Positions 1 through 5,077 of a DNA stretch of 5,975 nucleotides are shown here, piece by piece. The stretch comes from Acidobacteriota bacterium. GTDB taxonomy: Bacteria; Actinomycetota; Acidimicrobiia; Acidimicrobiales; UBA8190. A program made the position numbers and the translations under genes. Below the pieces are notes generated by a model. That model saw only the letters and a program-made list of their open reading frames with translations, was not told the origin of the DNA and did not search any database. The stretch lies in contig JAGWNV010000170.1 of NCBI GenBank assembly GCA_028872975.1, positions 1 to 5,975 of the forward strand, in the 5' to 3' direction. How positions within the stretch are numbered: position 1 is the stretch's first letter; each line of letters begins with the position of its first letter.

Positions 1-9
1 GCCACCATC

Positions 10-438
10 GTGCCCTTCCTGGTCGCCCCCAGCCTGGAGTCACGACGCCCGGTGCCCACCAGCGAGGAGCTCGGCCAGGAACTCGGTGACCAGGCCGCCG
101 CCCGGCCCGAGCGGATGAAGACGATGCCCGTGCCGGCCGTCCCCGGTGCCCAGCCCATCGCCGACCTCCAGTGGCGCAAGCGCGCCCGGGTGGCCGGGCG
201 CGTCAGGTCGGTACGGGTGCAGCCGCTCTCCGGCGTGCCCTCGCTCGAGTGCACCCTGGTGGACGCCAGCGGGGAGGCCCTGACCGTGGTGTTCCTGGGG
301 CGACGGTCGATCGCCGGCATCGAGACGGGGACGAAGATGATCGTCGAAGGGACCGTCGGCAAACACCGTGACCGGCTGGCGATGATCAACCCCGTCTACG
401 AGCTCCTGGCTGCGGGATCCGACAGCCGACCGGCCTGA
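10..438 (+). CDS. OB-fold nucleic-acid-binding domain protein (Rv2694c-like), 5' end uncertain
   Basis: The product is a small single-domain OB-fold protein of the type widespread in actinobacteria. It probably binds single-stranded nucleic acid in the cytoplasm, but its physiological role is not established. The recognisable domain covers about residues 50-135 of the 142-residue frame. It opens with QPIADLQWRKRARVAGRVRSV, then a beta strand with PSLECTLVDASG, then the characteristic VVFLGRRSIAGIETG, then EGTVGKHRDRLAMINPVYELL. This order matches the family closely. The start is unresolved. The GTG at 10 has only nine bases before it and the frame is open to the left edge, so the gene may begin outside the window. 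An internal ATG at 115 would give a 107-residue protein that still holds the whole domain, with no strong ribosome site. Residues 1-45 match nothing I recognise and could be the tail of a longer upstream fusion. The TGA stop at 436-438 overlaps the first base pairs of a strong hairpin. Confidence 0.8.
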   Translation: MPFLVAPSLESRRPVPTSEELGQELGDQAAARPERMKTMPVPAVPGAQPIADLQWRKRARVAGRVRSVRVQPLSGVPSLECTLVDASGEALTVVFLGRRSIAGIETGTKMIVEGTVGKHRDRLAMINPVYELLAAGSDSRPA

Positions 439-458
439 CGCCGGCCTGGCCCGGCGTC
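437..458 (+). terminator. GC-rich hairpin at stop codon, putative U-less terminator
   Basis: GACGCCGG (437-444) and CCGGCGTC (451-458) form a perfect 8-bp inverted repeat with a 6-nt loop. The stem begins inside the TGA stop of the OB-fold gene. No T-run follows, so this would be an I-shaped or Rho-assisted terminator of the kind described in high-GC actinobacteria. The hairpin is seen directly; its role is inferred from position. Confidence 0.45.
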
Positions 459-464
459 GCCCGA

Positions 465-501
465 GGAGCCGGCGGGACCTTCGCCCCTACCTGCCGGCTC
501 C
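465..501 (+). terminator. Second hairpin in tandem, putative U-less terminator
   Basis: GGAGCCGGC (465-473) pairs perfectly with GCCGGCTCC (493-501). A G-T and a G-C pair extend the stem inward to 475/491, leaving a loop of about 15 nt. It lies 6 nt after the first hairpin and well before the next gene at 572. The pair may act together to end transcription of the OB-fold gene. No U-tract follows. Confidence 0.4.
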
Positions 502-571
502 CGGGCCGTGGCTGGGTGGGAGCGAGGGGGAGGAACGGGCCGCCTGCCGGCCCGAGATGGGCGGAAGCACC

Positions 572-742
572 ATGGACACCAGGGCGGACGTCGGGTTCCC
601 TTCGGCGATCGAGCTCGTGCAGCGCAGCCTCGAGCAGCTGAGGCGCAGGCGCCGGACCGAGGGCCTCCGGCCGGTCGACGAGGTGCGCTACCGGAACCTC
701 CTCGAGCTCCAGGACGCCCTCTACGAGCGAGAGGCCTCCTGA
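572..742 (+). CDS. Small charged helical protein, function unknown
   Basis: This is a 56-residue frame (MDTRADVGF... to ...ALYEREAS) that I do not recognise. After a short N-terminus it looks entirely helical and highly charged. IELVQRSLEQLRRRRRTEG carries a run of five arginines, and VRYRNLLELQDALYERE has leucines spaced as in an amphipathic helix. This would suit a small adaptor or a nucleic-acid- or protein-contacting helical hairpin, but no function can be assigned. I prefer ATG 572, which has GGAAG at 563-567 four bases upstream. ATG 557 in the same frame would add MGGST and has no good ribosome site. GC at third positions is high, which supports coding. It stands between the tandem hairpins and the AhpD-like gene, with 101 bp to the latter, so co-transcription is possible but not shown. 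Confidence 0.55.
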   Translation: MDTRADVGFPSAIELVQRSLEQLRRRRRTEGLRPVDEVRYRNLLELQDALYEREAS

Positions 743-830
743 CCCACGCGGCGGCGACCAGGCCGTTCGGCGAGCGCCGTCACAAGGCGAGGCTTCGGCG
801 GGTCATAGGGGTATCAAGTCCGCGGCACGG

Positions 831-837
831 AAAGGAG
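831..837 (+). promoter_or_regulatory. Strong Shine-Dalgarno of AhpD-like gene
   Basis: AAAGGAG lies six bases before ATG 844. It decides the start against a long in-frame extension open from 508, and it is the best ribosome site in the window. Confidence 0.85.
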
Positions 838-843
838 CCCGCC

Positions 844-1317
844 ATGGATGCCCGACTCGACCTCTTCGAGAGCACGATCGCCCCGCAGTTCGCCAAGTAC
901 CTGAACGCCGCCGGCCGGGTCGTCCACGAGTCGGCCCTCCCTGCCGCCACCCAGGAGCTCGTGAAGATCCGCGCCAGTCAGATCAACGGCTGCGGGTACT
1001 GCACCGACATGCACACCAAGGACGCCACCCACGCCGGCGAGAGCCAGGCCCGGCTCAACCTGGTAGCCACCTGGAGGGAGGCGACCGTCTTCACCGAGGC
1101 CGAGCGCGCCGCCTTGGCCCTCGCCGAGCAGGGGACCCGGATCGCCGACGCCGCCGGCGGTGTGACCGACGAGGTGTGGGCGGAGGCCGCCAGGCACTAC
1201 GACTCGGACCAGCTCGCCGCCCTGGTGGCCGTCGTCGCCATCATCAACGCCTACACCCGACTGAACGTGATCGTGCGCAAGCCGGCCGGCGACTACGTGC
1301 CCGGCCAGTGGGGCTGA
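844..1317 (+). CDS. AhpD-like carboxymuconolactone decarboxylase family protein
   Basis: This is a 157-residue cytoplasmic protein of the CMD/AhpD superfamily, whose members include alkylhydroperoxidases and related thiol redox enzymes. The core is QELVKIRASQINGCGYC followed by TDMHTKDA. Residues E38, C50, C53 and H57 have exactly the spacing of Mycobacterium AhpD Glu118, Cys130, Cys133 and His137, so the CxxC pair and proton-relay residues are all present. The AhpD His132 position is Y52 here, which is common in the shorter homologues. The second half (TEAERAALALAE, then a helix ending AIINAYTRLNVIVR) follows the usual all-helical fold. The start is fixed by AAAGGAG six bases upstream. Family knowledge predicts peroxide or disulfide reductase activity, but the true substrate and electron donor are unknown. 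No ahpC or lipoamide partner gene is visible here. The gene converges on the pilin operon with 16 bp between stops. Confidence 0.93.
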   Translation: MDARLDLFESTIAPQFAKYLNAAGRVVHESALPAATQELVKIRASQINGCGYCTDMHTKDATHAGESQARLNLVATWREATVFTEAERAALALAEQGTRIADAAGGVTDEVWAEAARHYDSDQLAALVAVVAIINAYTRLNVIVRKPAGDYVPGQWG

Positions 1318-1333
1318 GGCGAGCGGCCCGGCG

Positions 1334-2671
1334 CTAGGGGATCGCGAACGAGGACGACGTCGGCAGGTAACCGGAGATCTTCCAGTTCGACTGGGTGTAC
1401 TCGGTCTGGAGCCGTTCGTCGAGGTTCAGGTTGAAGCTGGGCTGGCCGTTGGAGGTGCTCCCCCCGAGGACCAGGCTGCCCGTCCAGGTGAGCGAGCTCG
1501 AGGAGCCGTTCAGGAGCAGGTCCATCCCCGGCGCCCACAAGATGGCGTCGGCCGACCCGCCGCCAAGAGTGGCCGTCCCGCTGCCCCAGGCGTAGATGAC
1601 GAGGTCGGTCGGGTCGCCCACGATCCCGCCCGAACAGGTGCCCGAGCCCGACGTCCCGGTCGTCTCACAGGCGTTCACGGTGGCCGAGTTCATGGTGATG
1701 TTCGGCGATGTCGTCCAGCCAACGGTGGGGAAGACGAAGATCTCCACCCGCCCCCCGTTCTGCTGGGGATTCTGGGCGTAGTCGACGTTCACCGTTCCCG
1801 TCATGGTCAGCCCGCCTCGGCACACGTAGATCCCCGGCTCGAGGACTGCCGGGGTGGCGACGGTACCCGTCACCGTGTAGCCGGTGGCGTCGGTGCCGGC
1901 CACGGCCGAGCCCATGGCCGTGCAGGGCGAGGGCGAGGACGGCATGCACGGCGTCGTGGGCGCCCCGTACGGGTTCACGGCCGCCGGGCAGGTCGCCGAG
2001 GGCTGCTGGGGGTCGTAGACGGGCCCCAGGTTCTCGTACGGCGTGCACTTGGAGATCGACCCGCCGTAGTTGTGGTACACGGCGTTGGGGTCAGAGGGGC
2101 CGTTGCAGGTGAGGGTCCCCCCCGGCCCGACGGCGATGCCGGCTGTCGCCCCGGCCACGGCGTTGCCGTACTGGTCGGTGACGGTGACGTGGGTCGTGGA
2201 GTTGCCGTTGAAGGTGACGAAGGAGCCGGCGTAGACGGCGTCGGAGAGGTACGCCGCCTTGGAGATCGTGGCCTGGACTGCAGAGGTCACCCCGAGCGAG
2301 GTGCCCCGGGCCAGCACGGTGTAGGCGCCCGTGAGGGCGTTCCAGCGGGCCGTGTAGACGGCGCCGGGCGCGCCGGGGATGCTGCTCAAGGTGCACGCCC
2401 CTCCACTGGCGGGCTCGTTGCAGAACGAGGCCGGGCTCGATCCCTGCTGGTCGATCTGGAAGAGGGCGTCGGTCACGGCCGACTGGGCGAGGGCCCGGGC
2501 CTGGGCCATCCGGGTCTCCTGGGCCACGTTCCTCGCGTCCCCCATGACCCGCGTGAGCATGGCCGTGCTCAGCAGGACGACGACGAAGACGACCCCCATC
2601 ACGACGGGGAGGGTGCCGGCCTCGTCGGCCCGCCGCTGGCACCGGCGTCGGGGGGACCGGCTCAGCCGCAC
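1334..2671 (-). CDS. PilX-like minor pilin with large cysteine-rich beta ectodomain
   Basis: This is a 445-residue envelope protein, third gene of the minor-pilin operon. A basic leader (residues 1-18) ends in ADEAG. A hydrophobic helix follows (about 20-43, TLPVVMGVVFVVVLLSTAML), then a polar helix (TRMAQARALAQSAVTDALFQID) typical of PilX N-termini. Cleavage is predicted after G19. The mature protein has Val rather than Glu at +5, as in GspK/PilX-type tip subunits. Residues 80-445 are rich in Gly, Ser, Thr and Asn with ten cysteines. The segment from about 280 (PGIYVCRGGLTMTGTVNV...ILWAPGMDLLLNGSSSSLTWTGSLVLGG) looks like a repetitive beta or beta-helix domain seen behind PilX N-termini (DUF7305-like, from memory). 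The start is GTG 2671, which overlaps the end of the PilW-like gene by 10 nt. GGGGACG lies a few bases upstream on the minus strand. The stop is TAG at 1336-1334. The likely role is in the pilus priming or tip complex; adhesion is possible but unproven. Confidence 0.85.
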   Translation of the reverse strand: MRLSRSPRRRCQRRADEAGTLPVVMGVVFVVVLLSTAMLTRVMGDARNVAQETRMAQARALAQSAVTDALFQIDQQGSSPASFCNEPASGGACTLSSIPGAPGAVYTARWNALTGAYTVLARGTSLGVTSAVQATISKAAYLSDAVYAGSFVTFNGNSTTHVTVTDQYGNAVAGATAGIAVGPGGTLTCNGPSDPNAVYHNYGGSISKCTPYENLGPVYDPQQPSATCPAAVNPYGAPTTPCMPSSPSPCTAMGSAVAGTDATGYTVTGTVATPAVLEPGIYVCRGGLTMTGTVNVDYAQNPQQNGGRVEIFVFPTVGWTTSPNITMNSATVNACETTGTSGSGTCSGGIVGDPTDLVIYAWGSGTATLGGGSADAILWAPGMDLLLNGSSSSLTWTGSLVLGGSTSNGQPSFNLNLDERLQTEYTQSNWKISGYLPTSSSFAIP

Positions 2672-3288
2672 AGGTTCGTCCCCGGGGCCTGGGCCATGAT
2701 GTGAGTGGTCGTCGTCGACCCGTAGGGCGCAGTGTCGAGACCGTCGACGGCCAGGCTCACCTGCACGTCGGTGGCCGACCCGCTGATGTTGGACGGGGTG
2801 GCCTGTGCCTGGGTGACCAGGTTGGTCGAGCAGTGGTCGTAGTAGCCGAACACGGCTTCCCCGCCCGAGGACGGGTTGCCGTTGGTCACGTGGGTGAGCT
2901 CGACGGCGGCCGTGGAGGTGCCGATCTGCCGGGTGAGGTTCCCGGTGTTGTAGCTGTACTGCCAGGTGATGAGCTTGCCGGAGGGCTGGACCGTCATCTG
3001 GAGCTCGTCGTCGTAGGCCGTCACCGACGAGAGCGTCGAGAGGGGGTTGGCGGCCTGGATGTCGCTCTGGAGCTGGAGGAGGACGAGGCGCACCTGCGAG
3101 GCGGCGTCGGCGTTGTTCACGATGGACGTGTCGGCCTTGGCGTAGACCGCCACCATGGTCGCCATCATCGACAGGACGATGATCGAGACGGTCATGGCCA
3201 CCATGAGCTCGACCAGCGTGAAGCCCCCCTCGTGCTCCGAAGGGGTGCGGTCCGGGACCAGGCGGCGGTGGCGGAGGAGCCTCAGCAT
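2662..3288 (-). CDS. PilW-like type IV prepilin (minor pilin)
   Basis: This is a 208-residue prepilin. A basic leader of 22 residues ends EHEGG. Prepilin peptidase should cut after G22 to give mature FTLVELMVAMTVSIIVLS, with Glu at +5 and a class III N-terminal hydrophobic helix (about residues 23-50), a textbook type IV pilin signature. The next amphipathic stretch (QVRLVLLQLQSDIQAANP) and the beta-rich C-terminal domain match PilW/GspJ-like minor pilins. The ectodomain has two cysteines, C153 and C207, the latter next to last. The pair is probably disulfide-bonded. ATG 3288 was chosen because it overlaps the upstream stop by 7 nt, giving a compact operon. The frame stays open much further upstream, but that part is the antisense-like shadow of the preceding pilin gene. 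The ribosome site is weak (AAGAG about 12 bases upstream), so translation is likely coupled to the upstream gene. Confidence 0.92.
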   Translation of the reverse strand: MLRLLRHRRLVPDRTPSEHEGGFTLVELMVAMTVSIIVLSMMATMVAVYAKADTSIVNNADAASQVRLVLLQLQSDIQAANPLSTLSSVTAYDDELQMTVQPSGKLITWQYSYNTGNLTRQIGTSTAAVELTHVTNGNPSSGGEAVFGYYDHCSTNLVTQAQATPSNISGSATDVQVSLAVDGLDTAPYGSTTTTHIMAQAPGTNLCG

Positions 3289-4667
3289 TGCGCCGAGTTG
3301 CTCTTCGACTTGGTGAACGAGACCTGGGCCGTGAGGCTCGAGGACACCCCGTTCAGGAGCACCGTGTAGGTGTGGGTGCCGGTCGTGAAGCCGCTCGACG
3401 GGCATACCGAGTACGTGTAGCTCGTGGCCCCCCAGGTGAGGCTGTAGGGCGAGCTCGGGTCGGCTCCGCTGGAGGTCGCCGTCACCGTGACGAGGTCGGC
3501 GACGGAGGTGCACAGGCCCGAGTAGGACACCGAGATGGCGATGGGCTGGCTGAGGTGCCCGCTCGTCTTCGCCACCGTGGCCGTGCCCGACGACTGGCCG
3601 GACTGGCTCACGGTGAGCGCGCCCAGCGTGCAGGGGACGACCGGCGTGACGAGGGTGGTAGCCGTGGCATCCACCAGCGAGACCGCCCACTGGGTGCCGT
3701 CGGAGGAGAAGGCCACGATCTCGAACCAGTACACGGTGGCCGCCGACAGGCCGGTGACCGTGTAGCTCGTGGCGGTCGCCGCGATCGACCCGCTCGCCGT
3801 CGACCCCGTCGGGGCCCAGGCGCCCGAGGTGCCCGAGGTGGCCGGGACGGCGAGGTCGGCGAGGTTGGTGGACCACACCGCCACGTAGAAGCCGGGGGTG
3901 TCCACGGGGGCCGTCCAGGCCAGGACGACGGCGGACTCCCCGGCCGGGTCGGACGGCACGGCCACTCCCAGCCCGGCCACGTTGTCCGGCACGCCGAGGG
4001 AGCTCCCGGCGGTGTTGTTCTCGGGCCCGGTGTACTTCCCGAGGCCGCCCGGGTACACGAGGACGTTCTGGGTCACCGACACCTGCCGGCCGTTCTCCGT
4101 CCACGACACCACGGCGTAGACCTGCTTGTAGGCGTAGCTGTCGCCCCCCGAGGCGTTCGCCCACACCACGTAGGTGCGCTCGGCGTAGGTGATGGCGCCC
4201 ACCGTCTGGGGCGTGCTCGTGACCGGGATCTGGGCCGAGACCCCGGCGGGCGGCGCCGCGCCGAGGTCGACGCCGGGCTGGCCGCCGTAGCTCGGCACCG
4301 TCTGGGGCGGCGTGCCGAACTGGTCCTCGTAGAAGCCGAGATCGGCGTAGGTGACGGACTGGGCCGTGGACAGGAACCCGTTGGCGATGGCAATGGCGTC
4401 GCCGGTCTCGCGGGTCTGGGCCGACGACGTCGCCCCCCAGTAGAAGACCATGGCGAGCGGCAGCATGACGATGGCGAGCAGCCCGAGGGCCATCGAGACC
4501 TCGAGGAGGCTCTGGCCGGCCTCGTCCCGTCGCCACCGGTGGGCGAGGGCGCCGCGCTGGACCCACCGGCCGGGGCGCGCCGCGCCGGCCACCGGGCGGG
4601 CCGGCGTCCCGGGGCGTGCCTCACCGGAGCGAGCCGTCGTCAGCAATCTCTCGATTTCCCTGGTCAT
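3282..4667 (-). CDS. PilV-like minor prepilin with fibronectin type III-like domain
   Basis: This is a 461-residue prepilin-like protein, first gene of the operon. A long basic leader (1-51) ends RRDEAG. Cleavage after G51 would expose QSLLEVSMALGLLAIVMLPLAMV (about 52-75) with Glu at +5 (E56), matching PilV/GspI-type pilins. A beta-rich segment follows (about 105-205, including TYAERTYVVWANAS and VSWTENGRQVSVTQNV). Residues about 227-340 resemble a fibronectin type III domain, with VLAWTAPVDTPGFYVAVW and the hallmark SYTVTGLSAATVYWFEIVAFSSDGT. The C-terminal 115 residues form another beta-like domain with cysteines C346, C386, C422 and C461, the last being the final residue. ATG 4667 is the first good start but lacks a clear ribosome site. 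GTG 4592 would shorten the leader to 26 residues, and the codons between the two include AGG, GAA, AGA and TTG, unusual for this genome. The gene overlaps the PilW-like gene by 7 nt. The FN3-like region suggests a surface-exposed binding or spacer module. Confidence 0.88.
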   Translation of the reverse strand: MTREIERLLTTARSGEARPGTPARPVAGAARPGRWVQRGALAHRWRRDEAGQSLLEVSMALGLLAIVMLPLAMVFYWGATSSAQTRETGDAIAIANGFLSTAQSVTYADLGFYEDQFGTPPQTVPSYGGQPGVDLGAAPPAGVSAQIPVTSTPQTVGAITYAERTYVVWANASGGDSYAYKQVYAVVSWTENGRQVSVTQNVLVYPGGLGKYTGPENNTAGSSLGVPDNVAGLGVAVPSDPAGESAVVLAWTAPVDTPGFYVAVWSTNLADLAVPATSGTSGAWAPTGSTASGSIAATATSYTVTGLSAATVYWFEIVAFSSDGTQWAVSLVDATATTLVTPVVPCTLGALTVSQSGQSSGTATVAKTSGHLSQPIAISVSYSGLCTSVADLVTVTATSSGADPSSPYSLTWGATSYTYSVCPSSGFTTGTHTYTVLLNGVSSSLTAQVSFTKSKSNSAQC

Positions 4668-4738
4668 GGGCACGATCCGTGCCCGGACGGGAGGCCATCG
4701 ACGGCTCCCGCACGCCCCTTGACCGCCTCGCCGCCGAT

Positions 4739-4756
4739 TAGGGACTTTGGTCCCTA
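4739..4756. promoter_or_regulatory. DosR/DevR-like palindromic operator
   Basis: TAGGGACTTTGGTCCCTA is a perfect inverted repeat with 7-bp arms and a 4-bp spacer. It matches the core of the mycobacterial DosR consensus TTSGGGACTWWAGTCCCSAA at every core position except one (G for the A before GTCCC), and differs at the flanks. It lies in the only divergent intergenic region of the window, 72 bp upstream of the PilV-like ATG (minus strand) and 98 bp upstream of ATG 4855 (plus strand). I see no convincing -10 hexamer on either side, so its orientation is open. DosR-type regulators respond to hypoxia, NO and CO; their control here is inferred from the motif alone. Confidence 0.65.
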
Positions 4757-4843
4757 TTCGCCGCCACGCTCCGTGCCGGCCGGCGACCATCACCCACTTC
4801 CGGCCCAGGTCGGCGGACACTTGGGGTGTCATGAGCCGTCCCT

Positions 4844-4848
4844 GGAGG
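4844..4848 (+). promoter_or_regulatory. Shine-Dalgarno deciding start at 4855
   Basis: GGAGG is six bases before ATG 4855. It favours this start over in-frame ATG 4831, which has only GGGG upstream, and over a TTG at 4747 inside the palindrome. Confidence 0.7.
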
Positions 4849-4854
4849 CTGGTC

Positions 4855-5067
4855 ATGGGCGAGGCGGCGAGCGGCGGGGGGACCGACGTCCTGGCCGTCG
4901 ACACCCCGGTCGTGGTCCGCACCCGGTACCTCGGCTCCTGGACCGGCGGGTTCGTGGTGGCCGAGGTGCTCGACGACGGCTACCGCCTACGGCGCCTCTC
5001 CGACGGCGCGGAGGTCCCCCAGGGGTTCGGCTTCTCGGCCGTCCGCGCCGATCCCGACGCCGTCTGA
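4855..5067 (+). CDS. Small probable beta-barrel (SH3/Tudor-like) protein, function unknown
   Basis: This is a 70-residue cytoplasmic protein with no signal or membrane segment. After a flexible Gly/Ala start (1-12), alternating hydrophobic and polar residues form four or five short strands: TPVVVRTRYLGSWTGGFVVAEVL, then DGYRLRRLSDG, then GFGFSAVRAD. The pattern (VRTRY-G-W--GF-VAEV---GYRLRRLSDG) resembles small SH3- or Tudor-like barrels, in which the conserved aromatic residues and the RLSDG turn would line a binding surface. I cannot name a family with certainty. The start at ATG 4855 is set by GGAGG. The gene is divergent from the pilin operon, shares its intergenic region with the DosR-like palindrome, and is followed after 10 bp by the membrane protein gene, so the two plus-strand genes are probably one operon. 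Confidence 0.65.
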   Translation: MGEAASGGGTDVLAVDTPVVVRTRYLGSWTGGFVVAEVLDDGYRLRRLSDGAEVPQGFGFSAVRADPDAV

Positions 5068-5077
5068 CGCCCCGCTG

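Noticed and set aside
508..1317. Extended 269-residue version of the AhpD-like protein
   Set aside because: The extra 112 residues are an Arg/Gly/Pro-rich shadow of the small gene at 572-742, and a near-perfect ribosome site stands before ATG 844.
1318..1333. Bidirectional terminator between the convergent AhpD-like and PilX-like genes
   Set aside because: The 16-bp gap and its flanks show no convincing hairpin or T-run.
3823..3840. Two tandem copies of CCCGAGGTG
   Set aside because: Only two 9-bp units, within the FN3-like coding region (encoding TSG-TSG on the minus strand). Best seen as chance or a small in-frame duplication, not a repeat element.
2662..4566. A single 634-codon minus-strand open frame that would fuse a long Arg/His/Gly-rich stretch to the PilW-like pilin
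   Set aside because: Its first two thirds lie antiphase within the PilV-like gene and have the low-complexity composition of a GC-rich shadow. The prepilin leader begins at ATG 3288, overlapping the upstream stop by 7 nt.
3282..4922. Start of the PilV-like gene at 4922
   Set aside because: It would add 85 residues without pilin features, cross the DosR-like palindrome and run antisense into the gene at 4855-5067. ATG 4667 or GTG 4592 is more sensible.
4747..5067. Longer 106-residue form of the small beta protein starting at TTG 4747
   Set aside because: The start lies inside the palindrome with no ribosome site. GGAGG supports ATG 4855.
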